The translations under genes and the position numbers were made by a program. This document shows positions 37,012-49,735 of a DNA stretch of 64,000 bases, piece by piece. The DNA lies in assembly GCA_024180945.1 (NCBI GenBank), contig JAKSGN010000041.1, forward strand, positions 806,001-870,000. The letters run 5' to 3'. This DNA comes from Macrophomina tecta (lineage: Eukaryota > Ascomycota > Dothideomycetes > Botryosphaeriales > Botryosphaeriaceae). Each line of letters starts with the position of its first letter. Position 1 is the stretch's first letter. Under the pieces are notes generated by a model. The model was given only the letters and a program-made list of their open reading frames with translations, was not told the origin of the DNA and searched no databases.

Positions 37012-37437
37012 ACGGGAGACGGGAGAGCTGGGGAGTCGGGAGCGTGTTGGAGGACAAATCTAAGAGAGGCATGGTAAACCCGGGCCAGACCCTTTTTTCT
37101 ACTGACAGCCACCCGGGGGCTGCTCGGCGGGCTTTGGGTTTGGGTTTGCTGCGGAGACCTAAGGCTAGCAGTGGGCAAGAATTGGAGAGGCCCCATGCGA
37201 CGGACGACAGCGCCGATCGCGCTGGGCCCAGCGACCCCTGTCTGGAGCCGAACCCTGGATTCGCGGCAGACGTTGTTTCTTCGCACGCGCGTGAGGCCCT
37301 CCGCCTGCTGCGCCTGCGCCGCCGTGGCGAGCAGCGCGCGAAGCCTGACGACGCTGCTGATGGCTGCCATCCGCCGCCCTTGTGCAACCGCCGCACTGCT
37401 AATTTTGGCCGCCGTGTTGCTCTCTTGCGCCGCCGCC

Positions 37438-37483
37438 CCCAGCTCCAGCTCCAGCTCCAGCTCCAGCGCCAGCGCCAGCGCCG
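37438..37483. repeat. Hexanucleotide repeat (AGCTCC)n grading into (AGCGCC)n
   Basis: About five AGCTCC units are followed by three AGCGCC units. The repeat encodes spurious Ser/Ala or Leu/Glu runs in overlapping frames and is not taken as coding. Confidence 0.9.
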
Positions 37484-37852
37484 CCCAGACGCAGCACTCG
37501 CGGCGGCCGCGCAGCCGAGCCGGCACGCGTTTGATACAGCATGTTTTGACGAAGCGGAGATGCGTAAGGTACATGCAGGCATCAAGCCAAACAACAGGCC
37601 GCGGGTGCGCAACGCCGACGCCCATGCTGCTGCGCTCTGACGCAGGGCGGCGCAGGGATCCAGCACCCGCGTGCGCTGAGCGCTGTTCCCGCCGCCGCTA
37701 CCCTCCTCCCCACCCACGAGTCGGTCGCTGCTCTGCGCCGTGTGACTTCACCCCAGGCACTCCATCTCACGCTACTTACCGCCCATGCCGGGGGGGCCAG
37801 CGGAAGCGGTGGGCCTCCGCCAGCATCGGTCCAGCGAGCGCCCGCGTGCCCA

Positions 37853-37879
37853 GGCGGCGGCGGCGGCGGCGGCGGCGGC
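37853..37879. repeat. (GGC)n trinucleotide repeat
   Basis: About nine GGC units in the GC-rich gene-poor region. Confidence 0.9.
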
Positions 37880-40800
37880 AGGCGGGAGGCGCGAGTCGCG
37901 CGCATCTGCAGATGACGTCTCTGTCGACGGGCCTCTTCTACCCGGGAGCAATCAACAGCCGGCCCGCGCGAGCCTACATAGACACACTCCCATGCGGCAC
38001 CGCAGCTGGCGTAAGCAACAGTCTATTGTACCAGCCGGCCGAGGAGCCGCAGCGGACAGGCACCGGGCCAGGAGCCAGCAACCGGCACAGCGCTGATGCC
38101 CGGCCGTGAAACAGGGTCCCGCCGATCGGTGCCGGCGCGCAAGAAACCTCCTGTAACGGCCAGCTCTTCCCCCGTTGCTTATTCCCCAGCAGAAGGCGCG
38201 GAGGCTGCGAGACCGGATCTTCCTTGTGGCCTGCAGCCCTGCCCGCCGTTACAGATCGTACCTCGCGACAGCCCTCGTACCTACGTTGGTGTGCCAAGCG
38301 ATGCCAACAGTGGGCGCAGCACTCTTCGACAACCCTCCGCTCCTGCTTCTTCATCTCGCGCAGCCGCTTCGACATCCCTTTGGCATACCCATCGAGTCTC
38401 GGAGCTGGGCGGAGTGGCTCTGTCGTCTTGGGCCAGGCACTTCTCCCTCTTCCTCGCACACCATCATTATGACCAAAGGCCTGCCGCTCCGCGTCGGCGG
38501 CAGCAGCGGCTGAGCAATCCTTCGCCGCCCGCTTCCTTCCCATCCGCTTGTGCCAGGCAGCCGCTCCCGGTCGTTGCGTGCCTTTGCTTGATTGATGAGG
38601 TTCGTGTACGTCACACACGGCTGCTGCGGTCAGATACGCAAGCGATTAGTAGTGCGGATGTACGCGGACCCTCTGGGTGGCAAGGAAGGCAACGACGAAA
38701 CAGACGCCATTGAACGGGAAGAACGCGGAGTCAATTGGGCTGACCTGTGCCATGCGTTCGTCACCAACACCTGCGCTATCTTCGACGCGTGATCCCACAC
38801 GGCATGTTGGCGGAGATTTTGTTCTGCACCGGTGGTCCCTGGAACGGCACGGCGGAGCACTGCAGGCGGCCACGGATGGAGGTGGGGAGAGCGGGCCGCA
38901 CGCAGTTTTCCTGCATTTGCGATGATGAATGGCGTTGTTTCTATATTCGTGGCTGGAACGCGTCTTGGGTGGTTGGACGTAGCGACATTGATCAGCACTG
39001 ACGTCGTTGTGGCTTCCCGCTCGTCGTCAAGGCTAACTACATGCCACAGATGATTCCTTACACTCTCGGCAAATTCTCGCCTGCGAAGAAGACTCAAGCT
39101 TTTCTCGAACGCCTGACGATAGATCTGTTTCCGACGTCCCGCAGCCTCCGCTACAATACGACTCGCGTTGGATGTCTCGGACGTGTCGTCATTTGCGGAC
39201 GAGAGAGGACGTCGGACCTCCAGAGTCCAACGAGCCGCAACGCGACCAGGGTGAGAAAGCTCCACATTATCTCGCGTCGCCATGCCTTTGATTACCGGTA
39301 GCTTGATTGGCAGTTGTCGGTATGTTTCGCATCCGTGGCCTCTGGCAGGGAGATCGTCGCAACGGCTGCTGAGGTTTGAATAGAGGAGGGAGACACGAGG
39401 GGTGCTGGGCGCATTGGGCTGTGTGGGGACCAGTGGAGCGGAAGACTGTCGAAGCTGAGCCCTTCCTACGGCGCCCCCCGTTCCCCCCACCACACCACGA
39501 GAGAGAAGGGGCGCTAATGTGCGATGATGTCGTTCAGAGAAGCACGTCTCTTTTGGCACCTACACGATGCGATGCGCGGTCAGGAACATGGCGGATGGCT
39601 TGCAGGCTGACGATGACCGGAAAAAGTCGTTGCCTGAGACGTCGCGTAGCCCCAAGTCGCTTCTTCCAAGCAACGATGTTGCTTGGTTGGCTGTCATTGT
39701 AATCCACGAGCGCCATGACACGCGAGGAAGGCCTGTCGGTGGTGATCACTAAATTCAGCCCATTCGTCCGTCCCCGCGACTCGCACACGAAGCAATCAGA
39801 GAGAACGAGCAGAATGCTGACGCCGCAGGTCTCACTACCAAATTGCCCTTTTGGATCATCGGAGCCATCGGAGCTGTTGGATATACAGAATCCGTCGGTG
39901 CCTCGGACATTTCTTCGCTTCCCATTCGCGCCTTTTTTTTTTCTTCGCGCTGTCGGATTTATGTATGTACTCAGCTTAGCCATCACATCCCTCCGTCTCC
40001 ACCTCTCGTATTCCTGCCGTATACAGAGGGCGGGCGAGACAATTGATGAGGAGGGGCAGAGGGACCGGCAGATGTGCAATCCATTCAGGATTTTCCGTTG
40101 CGATGGTCATGCTCATCTGCTCCCGAATGAGTGAAAGACGAAGATCGTCAGCTGCAGGAACCGGGCCGACCCTCGGGTGGTGGAGAGGAGCCACTCAGAT
40201 ATTAGGCAAAAAATCAGGATCCCAACAGTCAGAACATCACGCGCATGGCTCATTGCGAGGTCGGAACACAATACTAGGAGATGGCTGTCGTGGAGCATTA
40301 TTTGGCTTCGGTACCGTAGACCTGGTATGACCGGTCGTAGTAGAACCCCGTCGGTTCTCGGTACGGACATGACCAGTGCAATTGGGGAAGGGCGCACGAG
40401 ACGCATTGGACGGGTATGAAGGATGTGAGTGGCCCAGACCTTGAAAGGGCGCGGATTTGCAATATCGTCTTCGATGGTGGGTGTCGATGGTAGACGCAAT
40501 GGTTTCGAGGGCTTCGACCACGGCGGAGCCGATCATGGAGAGAGAGGAACGGCCGGACGGGGCAGAGAGGAGACCCTTTTCTTGGACGCTTAGTCCTGCA
40601 CTTTTCCGCTCTTTTCTCCCGCAAGTATACCCGAGTTGACAAAGAGCAGAAAGAAGACGGCAGCCGTTATTCTTTTCTCTTTGGACAACGAAAACATCCC
40701 GCCACGTCTTGCTTGGGGGCACCGGAGGCAGCTTCACATCCTTCTGTTGGCCGAGTTGGCATCCCTGCCCGACGCAGCGGCGTTGTCGTTCGCTGTGGCA

Positions 40801-43800
40801 AAGGAAACACCTGAGTTACATGCCAGTACCAACCCCTGTCGTCGCAGCAGGCGGGGCACAGACGTGCAGAAGATAATGCATGCCCCAGGGCTACTAAAAA
40901 AGTAGGGATAGAAGCAGCGTGTACGTTTAAATCAAGGCTGTTGCAGTTTTAGTCGACCGACAGGCAACATCCCGTTCATCCAGGACATAGAGGGGCACGT
41001 CGGCTATCTTCATGCGTTTTGGACGTGTTCCGGTTCCACCTCCCTCGTCCTGCGCCCGGGATGTACATATGCCGGTTCCCCAACGGCGGACAACGCAGCA
41101 AAAAAGGAAGCGCAGAAGCGGGAGCCGATGTCAGTGGACAACTCATCAGTGCCAGCCAACCGCCGCCCTTCTTGCAGCAATGACCCCTGACATGTCTTGT
41201 GACAAAGCCGCGCACATCAAGCACGCTTCATCAACCCCGGTGTCTTGACTCTTCAGGATCTTCTCGAGGGGGTGAGCGGTCGGAGGAGGGAGAAGGCCGT
41301 CCGTAAGGAGGCAAGAAGCACTTTCTCGAGCGACAGGACAGCCGGTGATCGACGGAAGGCGCCAATCAGAATGCCCCCGCTGCTCTCCGTTCTGGGATCC
41401 TTTTTGGACGACAACGCATCGCAGCACCAGTGAGTCACCTTCCTTTTTGCTTCTCCCTCACATCTTCTCGCTCTGCCACCGCCATCTCCGTCATCGGCGT
41501 CTTTCGTCTTCATGCATCCCGGCACTTCGCAGTGAGGGGCAAAACGCTGGTGTTGCGAGTCATCCTGCGGTTGGGGTCAAAGGGATATACCCGTGACAAG
41601 CGCAGAGTGCGCAAGGCAGACACAGCATTTTCCCGACATATACGGCCATCGCTTCTTGAGGACACTTGCGTCTGAACAGCTGCTTCGACTTCCTACAGCA
41701 AGATTGAGCTGCATTGGTGCCAACCTAATACGGTCGAAAGGAAGAGAAGCATCAAGCCGAGCGGTACAGCCACACACCCAAGAAAAAAAAAGGCGAGAAT
41801 ACTCGCCAGGCGGTAAAGTAGCTTGAATGCCTAGAGCAAGAGTTGACGACGTAACCCGCATACCAAAACAATCATCGCTGGGACACAACAAACCCAAAGT
41901 CCGGCCGGCCGGCCGGATGCCAAAAAAAAAAAAAATTACCTACCATACCACCAACAAGCAACAGGCAAAAGCAATAAAGCATAAACATCCCGCCCCCTTT
42001 CCCCACTATCTTTCTTGATCTCGATGTCTTCCCCCATCTAAGACGAATACAATATGCGATAGGATCCAGAAAACGAAAACCAGCGGGCGAGAAGGGTCTA
42101 ATTCTTCGTGCTGCTTTCACCTCTCGCATCCCCGCATGACCCCGCATTCATTTGATCGAGGAATGATATTAAACTTCCAGGTACACCCGTAGATACAGCG
42201 CAAGGCCACCAGCATTCCTTTTACTTGCGTGCATGCGAGACACGGGAAGAGCGAGGGAAGGGGAAGATTGAGGGTACGAAGTAACGCAGGGTCTGGCCAA
42301 GGTTGTCTGTATTCATTTGCTCTCCCGCCTCCTACACTTTCCGCTGTTCACCGAGCTTGCTGCCTGCCCTCTCTTTCTTGGCGAAAATCGACATGCCTGG
42401 GCCTTGGGTAGGATACCTTTTTCTTGAGAGCATGTGTCTGAGTCGTACCGCTTTGCCGTCAGGCTTTTCCAACGTCCCTCGATGAAATAACGCGATTGAC
42501 CTCCCGAACCTCCCGGCGGCCCGGAGATTTCAGGAATTTTTGGCGCAGGGCGAAAATACTAGTAATCTAACAAGCGCGACCTGTCCTCAATTAAAACGAC
42601 GCAAATAATTGTAAACCATAGGCCAAAAAACGTAGAGGCATGAGCAAAAGCTTTCTAGATCTGTTTTTGACTTCCCGCCGAGTCAGTCACCCTTAGGGTG
42701 GTTAGGGCTGAGGGGGGGGGGGGGGAACTAAGGCAGCACAAAATTTCGGGCGAGGAAAAGAAATAAGGCTAGGAGGACACCATCAAGGGAAAGGCAGACG
42801 TCAGTGGTCGACGACAAGTCATGGGCCACGAGAAAGCCAACCCACGTGTGCGTCGATCGCGATGGGATGAGATGAGGGGTCTTCCTTGATCACACGCGCA
42901 GGTCGGCAGGAGGAAGAAAAACGACCGTACGGCAGGCCAGCTATTCCGTCCAACTGTCGACTCAGAGCAAGCCCGGATGAGGTGAAGGATCGTGTGCTGT
43001 CCTTCGGCCGTGATTTCTGTTTCCTGCTAATGCGCCGTCCTCTGTGATGGAGCTGCCTTTGCTTTTTTCGAACGTGAATGCAGAATGCAAGCTGCAGTAG
43101 GTTGGTCCGACTTAGCGCCTAAATGACGCCGGTGATACGGATGAGTGCGGATATATCATGGCGAGCATACAGGTGGAGATCTGACTAGAGAGAATGGGGA
43201 CAAACTACAGGTATGGCCGAGAAGGCGCCCTGGCGGTATTTGTTGTGAGAGGCCTTGAAGGCAACACAAAAGGGAGATTTCACCACAAGGAAAAGAATTG
43301 CATCATTCCTCTTTCTTGTTTATACTCTACATAGTCATGTGTCCAACTGGAATAAGGTCTGAAATCCACGAAAGAAAGGACACAGACCGAATAGAGAGGA
43401 CGAGAGTTGCTCTTGCATCAACTATAGGCGTTCAACGCACAGTGCGTTAAGTGTTGAACGTATATGCTCGTGATGCTGTACCTAGGCCGGTACTTACCGC
43501 CGCAGCGCGATTGTCGCGTCGCTTCTCTCTCCACTTGACGGAGGAAGCAGGCGGACCGATAGTGTGAATCATGGATCAAATCGACCTCTGCCGGCGCATC
43601 GAAGCTACAGCAACGTAAGAGCCAAACCGGATTGTCGACTCCGTCCGTTCCATCTGGAGATCTCGCCGTTGGGACCGCCGATGCACCCTCCACGAAAGCC
43701 AATCTGGTCTGGTCTTTGCGCCTTTCTCCACCGCGGGTTCCGACAGCCTATCTGTGGAGGTAAAACTGGAGTGTACCATAGCATCCTACCGGACCATCCG

Positions 43801-43938
43801 GAACCTCGTCTTTTCAAACGCCTTGCACGCGAAGCTAGTTGAAAGTAGCATAGTAATCAAACTGTGCTTATGGGTCAGCGGTGGATGTTCTTGCGCGACA
43901 TTGCGTCCTGAGGCCGTAAGAATGTCTGGACGATGTCA

Positions 43939-44332
43939 CTAACCATTCAGATAGTCAGCAGCCATAAGCAACTCAAGGCATAGCTCAGGCGGAATGTCCA
44001 TGTCGGGGACATCCTTCGCATCCTTGTGCTTCTCGTTGTAGTACAGATACTCGCAGACCTTCTCTAGCACGACGCCGTTGATATTCTCGAAGACGCAGCG
44101 GTTACTCTTGGCTTCGGCGAAGTTGTCTGGGAGGGGCCGACTGTCAGCATACCAGTTCCGAACCGGGAGGGTAACTGTCGGAATGGATAAAGCGCAGGCG
44201 TAACTCACTGGTCGGGTCCAACATGCGCTTGATGGCGCCAGAGATGTTCGCCGCCGAGCGCAGGACCTTGAACTCGAAGCCATCACGCGAGACGAGCGTC
44301 ACGTACTCTGTCATTCCAGTTGACGACGCCAT
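43939..44332 (-). CDS. Elongin C (Skp1/BTB fold)
   Basis: Two exons: 44332-44209 and 44126-43939, giving about 103 residues, the normal elongin C length. The protein reads EYVTLVSRDGFEFKVLRSAA, then SGAIKRMLDPT, NRCVFENINGVVLEKVCEYL, YYNEKHKD and ends PPELCLELLMAADYLNG. These are the diagnostic elongin C blocks, including the helix that contacts elongin A or SOCS-box proteins. In fungi it pairs with Ela1/Cul3-type ligases; a nuclear and cytosolic ubiquitin-ligase adaptor role is inferred. The stop after NG overlaps a weak donor (GTTAGT), so a very short extra exon is possible but not needed. The start Met lies six codons before the conserved MTEY. Confidence 0.92.
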
Positions 44333-44617
44333 GCTGGGCCGGCTGAGAGTTTGCAGGTGCCGATGCGCTGACGGGTAGTGATGAAGGAGGATGATGATAA
44401 TGATGGTGAGGCCGCCGGTGAGAGATGAAGAAAGAAAAAAAGCGCGGCCGGCAGGAGATGTGTGGAGCACGACGCCACACGCGAGAGCACGAGACTTCGC
44501 GTCAGTGAGAAGCTGCAACCCCATGTCTTCCGCAACTCCACCTGCCAAAGGTCTTTCTAGCTTTCAACCCGGATAGCCAAAGACTAAGAGTAGTCACCCG
44601 GTAGACCATCCATTACA
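44333..44617. promoter_or_regulatory. 285-bp divergent promoter region, elongin C / 3-oxoacyl-ACP reductase
   Basis: The two outward start codons are 285 bp apart. No TATA box is obvious. Co-regulation is possible but is only inferred from the compact head-to-head arrangement. Confidence 0.6.
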
Positions 44618-46103
44618 ATGCCGTCGCGCATAGCTCCCCGCACACTCAATCTGCCCACATCCATGCCAAAACCCACTCTCCGCCGCCCTCCAACAAGAGC
44701 ATCATCCTCTTACACCCACCCCTCCCTAGCCGGCCACCACGCCCTCATAACCGGCGGCTCCCGCGGCATCGGCAAAGCCATCGCCGCCCGCCTCTCCTCT
44801 CTCTCCGCTCACACCACCATCATCGGCCGCAACGCGCCAACCCTCCGCTCCGCCCTCCACGAGATAACCGCTGCATCTCCCGCTTCCCCCTCTACTCCTC
44901 TCCAACCTGCCCACGGCTACGTCGTCGGCGACATCTCCACCAAGGGCTTCTGGGAAATGCTCTCGCGCTCGCTCATCCTGCGGCACACGCTCCCCGCATC
45001 AAACCCATCAACCTCCCAGCGAAGCGGAGCAGGAGCGGAGCAAGACGAAGAACAAGCCGCCCAGCCCCACACATTCGACCCCGCCCCGCTGACCCTCCTG
45101 ATCAACGCGGCGGGCGTGACGCACAACGCGCTGCTGGTCCGCCAATCTCCCTCGGCCGCCGAAGACGTGGTGCAGACGAACTTGATGGGCACGGTGTGGG
45201 GGTGCAAGGTGCTCGGGAAGGCGTTGATCGGGAACGCAAAGCAGTGGCGAAAGCAGCCTAGTAAAGGCGAAGGCGAGCTATTGAAGGGCGGCCTGTCGAT
45301 TGTGAACGTGAGCTCGCTGCTGGCGGTGCAAGGGGGCGTCGGGTCGGCGGCGTATGCGGCGAGCAAGGCGGGTGTGTTGGGTATGTACATCTTGTTTCTG
45401 ATCGAGTTGATAATTCAGGACTGCCTGTCGAACTCTATCCATGCTCGTTGCCCCAATGACGTCGATCTCGCTGGTTCTTTTCCATAACAGGAAAAAAAAA
45501 AAAATGAAAATGAAAGTGTATATGCTAACCCTTATGCTACGCTCGCAGGCCTCACGCGCGCGCTCGCTGGTGAAATGGGTCCGCTGGGTGTGAGGGTCAA
45601 CGCCATCGTTCCAGGATACATCGAGACAGACATGACTGCCGGTAAGTTCGAAGAGCAAGATTGGTGGGGTGAACATTTGCAAAGACATGCCCACATCTTC
45701 CTTCAAAATTTCTCATTATTCTTTGAATATATCCCTTGGAGGCCAGCTCAACTCGCATGATCCTCAGATAATGCGAGTAACGACCATCCACCCGTGCAAC
45801 TCATCCGATATGCAGAAGCAGCAAAGCAACCGCAAAAGAAAGAGCCGGCCCCATTCGCACGTCTTCGGGGTAGAAAGAGAGGAAGTTAAAGGCTAATGTA
45901 CAAATATGGGATTCCCGATCACAGCCATGCAAACGTCAGCTCGCGAGAAAGCCTTGGAACGCATTCCATTAAAACGCTTTGGCACCGTCGAAGAGATAGC
46001 CGACGCCGCAGTCTTTCTCGCGACCAACCAGTATGCTAACAACTGCGTAATTAACCTCGATGGAGGTATGAGTGCGGTGAGTAATCAATCGTGTCCGGCG
46101 TAA
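44618..46103 (+). CDS. Short-chain dehydrogenase, 3-oxoacyl-[ACP] reductase (Oar1-like, mitochondrial type II FAS)
   Basis: Three exons: 44618-45380, 45549-45641 and 45925-46103, giving about 344 residues. The N-terminal 35 residues are basic and hydroxylated without acidic residues, fitting a mitochondrial presequence. The Rossmann motif TGGSRGIGKA (about 45-54), NAAG-type INAAG, catalytic Ser233 (NVSSLL) and Tyr246/Lys250 (YAASK) are all present. The PG motif IVPGYIETDMTA and the C-terminal LKRFGTVEEIADAAVFLAT, then CVINLDGGMSAV, are typical of FabG/Oar1. It would reduce 3-oxoacyl-ACP in mitochondrial fatty acid (lipoate) synthesis. A central acidic/Ser insert (about 125-150) is longer than in bacterial FabG. 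The last six codons after SAV may be read-through of a donor (GTGAGT), so the extreme C-terminus is uncertain. Confidence 0.87.
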
Positions 46104-46370
46104 TCCTTTTTCTCTCCCCCATGTTTCGTTACACAATAAATGCCCTACGCACGAGTGGTATAAGTACAGTTACTGAAGGGTGGAAGCAGATCTAATCTGA
46201 GTTGAGCAAGAGGCAAATGTAGCTTGCCAGGCTGAGATCGCATTGCCGGATGGGGCAGCGGATCATTGTATGACTTGTGCTTTTCGACTTCACCAAGGAC
46301 GTTGCTGCGAGCATACTATCATGCTTTGCGATGGCAGTGACGTCACAAGCAAGAGCGGGGCCTGCCTACC

Positions 46371-48505
46371 TCAGTCATCAATCGTGATTGGGGCGTTGTC
46401 GTCTATCACTACGATGTCTTCAGCGACGGTCGGCTGTAGAGGAATAGATTCTTCCGCAACCTTGCCGCGTTTACGCAGCTGTTCGTCATCAAAACCGGCC
46501 GATTCAGCAGTACGCTTGCGCTGGCTGCGTTGATCATCGACGCCATTCGTTGCAGCAACGTCATGTCCGTTAGTTCTCTCTTCCTGGGCGGTCCTGGGCT
46601 TGTGCGGAATATCCAGCTTGTCTGGTAGATGGATCGGCTTGGCGTCCTCGGGAAGAGTCCTGAAACACTGTCAGTCACTGACGGTAGCACAAGGGTAGGC
46701 ATCAACATACTGCTCGGTAATGGAGAGGACTAGGTTGACACGCGGGTTCTCATCCTCCTCGTCAATGACGGTGACGAAGCTATCAGCCTTAAGGCCAATC
46801 TCGTGGAACTTTTTGGGCAAGTTGTCATCCAGTTCCGGGTCATAGATTACCCCAGCATCGCTATTGATGCTGAACTCCGCACCATATCCGAGTTCCAAGC
46901 GCAAGAAATCTTCCACGAGGTCCTTAAGTGTGGCGCGTGAAGTGTCGACAATGACTCGGGTCTGAGCAACGCTGCATACCGGGCACTCAGGCTTGGGTGG
47001 GTGCAATTTCTCAGCCGTAAGCACACGGTCAGTCGACCGGGTGAGGAACACCATCTTGGCTTTGTCGTAGTCGTCGCGTAAGACCTTGAAAGCCTGTAAC
47101 ACACAGAGACCTGCTGTCATCGCGTTGGTAGTGGCGATCGCAGGGATAATATTACCCGCCATTTCTGCAGCATTAACGTCAGTGGGGCTCTGAAGACAGA
47201 GGGCGAGAATAACTCACGCTTGATGTCAAACTTGGACCTAGTCTCGATACCGAAGATGTGAGAGCGGAGGTTGGCTGCCGCAGCAACGAAATCAAGAGTG
47301 TCGACATCATCCTTGTCGAAGCTAAGAACAGGAGGTGCATTGCCCGTATCTGCGTTTGCTTTGAGCTCCTCTAGCCGGTTACTCAAGCGGAGCACACTGT
47401 CGGCAAACACAGCAAAATTCTCTGCCACTGTCCAGACGGCCTGGTCACGCTGGGCAACGTCCCTGCCAACACCTAGCGCTTCCTGGGAAATCTTATCCCA
47501 GTCCAGAGGCTCCGGTGCCCGCCTATGTGCCCACATCTCCTCCATAGAAAGCAAGCGCTCGATATCCTCCTTGAAGACTTTGTCGAAGACTTTGCGGGGG
47601 AATTCTTCGGAGCCCATTGATTCGCGGATTGCCTTGAGCGCTTGTGCCTCCTTGCGCAGGGTCTCGATTTCGTCCCTGTTCTCCGAGTCCTCCGTGTGAT
47701 CCAATTCCGGAGCCTCGTCTTCGCTGATACCAAACAGTTCGGTGAAGAGGTAGCTCTTCGCCCAGACGATGCAGTGTATGGGTTGGCTTGGCGTGCTGCG
47801 GATCGTGCAAACGGGGAAGCTCTTCGGCGTCTCTTTGACGTTGCAGTCGTAACATTCAGTTTGGCCCTAGTTGCTGTGAGCACTGGATCCTGACGGTCAC
47901 ACCAGCCTCGTACCTTCTTGATGACCTGAACTTGGCCGTTGAAGCCGGTAGTGCCACTCTCGATCAGAGGAACGTCGGCGGCGAGGCACATCTTGTTTAC
48001 GTGGCGTCGGGCATCGAGGTTGTCGAGCGCATTGAAGACGAGGTTGAAGCTCTTGAACCAGTCGACGTTGAATCGGGGGTCTTTGATGTTGGCGTGGTGT
48101 GCCTCGATATTGACGTGGGGGTTGAACCTTCCGGCAGACTCCTTCGCGACCTGGACGAGTGAGAGCAGGGTTAGCGCGGGCCAAGGTGAGGCATAGAGAA
48201 TATCCGAGGCGGGTATACCAAGGCTTTGGATTTCTTGATGTGCTCGTGCCTGAACAGGAACTGACGGTTAAGGTTGGAGAGGTCGATGGTGTCGAGGTCT
48301 ACAATGTGGATGTTTCCGAAGCCGGTGAGCACCAGGTTCTTGAGCAGCTCACATCCAATGCCGCCAGCGCCGACCATAAGGACGCGCGACTGTGACTCCG
48401 TGTTAGCCAAGACACACTGGGCATCCGGAAGGCAGGCCGTACCTGTTTGATGTGGGCATGGAGTGAAGCGCCGAGCGACTGCTTCGCGAACTTGTCGCGG
48501 CTCAT
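46371..48505 (-). CDS. UBA2: SUMO-activating enzyme E1 subunit Uba2
   Basis: Six exons: 48505-48443, 48389-48219, 48150-47914, 47866-47218, 47164-46711 and 46659-46371, giving about 620 residues. The adenylation domain has [31 protein letters not shown] and [15 protein letters not shown]. The catalytic Cys lies in [20 protein letters not shown] (about Cys177). The zinc ligands are CYDC (162/165) and CPVC further down. The ubiquitin-fold domain begins near [14 protein letters not shown]. The Lys/Arg-rich tail (QRKRT, LRKRGK) fits nuclear import, and the end contains IVVIDD, a SUMO-interaction-type motif. With Aos1, Uba2 activates SUMO and passes it to Ubc9. All exon junctions restore conserved sequence exactly. 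The convergent neighbour is the reductase gene, 267 bp away. Confidence 0.95.
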
Positions 48506-49735
48506 TGTGCGAAAGCCGGGCAGGGCGCGAGAGAGGGCGACGAGAAGGGTATTGGAGGTGTGGAGGATCAAAAGGGCCAGGCGAAAGAAGAAGCCATGCG
48601 AATTTGAGGGTGAGCGAGCGAACGCGCGCGATGAATGCCGGGCGAGGCGATCGAGCTTCCCGCAGCGCTAGCGCGGACGTGCAGTTCGAGGAATTATGTC
48701 AGAGGACCCAGCGGCCAGAGCCGCAATTGCACCCGCTCAAACCCGCCCAATTCAGGAACACCTGGCCGCCGCCCCAATTGCCGATGCGCTTGACTCAACT
48801 CTGATAATGCCTGCAAGCGATCTCCGATTTGCAACATCCCCTGCAATCGGGTCTCGCCGTTTGCGCCATCGCCCCCCACAGCTACCTCTGCCTGTCTGTT
48901 GGGATTGAAGCCTAGCCAGCGACGGTCGTGGTTCAAAATCCGACGCCGCCCCTGCTGCGCTTCTGACTTTACTTGAACCACCTCCGCTCGCCCGTGCCAC
49001 TCCGCGTAGATGCATGTACACCGCCCCGCGAATAGCGCCCAATATTACTCTGCCGAAGACCCGGAGTCAAGCAGCCCGAGACCGAAGCGTCACCAGCAAC
49101 GAGATAGTTCTGAGCGGAGCAATCTTGTATATTCACGTGCGATTAAGCCTATGGAAATGTAATCCGCCGCGGCTCCAGCCCTTTTTTCAGCCATGAAGAG
49201 AAGAGAGAGAACTTGGTCCCAAAGCAAACAGTCGAGCGCCACTATGCAAAGTGCGCAAATCGGAAGGAACTGAAAGACGAGGCCCGGGACAACCAGAAAC
49301 TGCCTGCCCTTGTGTTCGCCGAACCCCCATCCGCCCGTCCTCGTGTGTCGCCGTATTTTTTGAGAATGTTTCGTACCGAGCCTCCCGTGGAGACCTTGCA
49401 TGGCCTTTGGAATGTCCCAGCCAGTCCGAAAGGAAGGCCGGTTGCCCACTTCTATTTTCGTCATCGAAGAAGAGCATTCAGAACGCAATCATGCAACCAA
49501 CCCCATATGCCCACGGAAAACGCCGATTACTTTTTGTGAGAATAGCTTCAGAGAGCAGCCAGGGAATGCAAAAAAGAGAAACTGGGCCGATTGTACGAGT
49601 GGAAATGGAAGAACAAGGGCAAGCAAGCAAGCAAACAAGCGCTATGGATCGCTTGAGTAAGAAAATGGTGTACAGGTGCTAAGACGACCAAGCCGTAGAG
49701 GATGGTGTCCGGTCAAGCAAGCGGAAGGGAAACCA
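48506..49735. other. Intergenic; UBA2 promoter side and LARP1-like 3' flank
   Basis: No gene is recognised in these 1.2 kb. Left part: UBA2 upstream region (minus strand). Right part: 3' flank of the La-motif gene. Confidence 0.6.

Larger units (their letters stand above)
36659..43938. other. 7.3-kb region without a recognisable gene
   Basis: The longest gene-free stretch of the window. It includes the upstream flank of the small Ser-rich ORF and the 3' flank of elongin C. GC-rich, repeat-bearing sequence fills 36.9-38.6 kb. The largest uninterrupted frames (312 residues at 37171-38109 plus, 309 residues at 38630-39559 minus) show no family motif. Base composition is ordinary rather than AT-rich, so it is not an obvious RIP-degraded transposon. 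Long UTRs, lncRNAs or lineage-specific genes remain possible. Confidence 0.45.

Noticed and set aside
36864..38109. Overlapping frames of 198-312 residues on both strands
   Set aside because: They are kept open by GC-rich hexa- and trinucleotide repeats, have biased Arg/Ala/Pro composition, no family motif and compete with each other.
47271..47699. Plus-strand frame of 142 residues
   Set aside because: Antisense to the large Uba2 exon, which encodes conserved E1 sequence.
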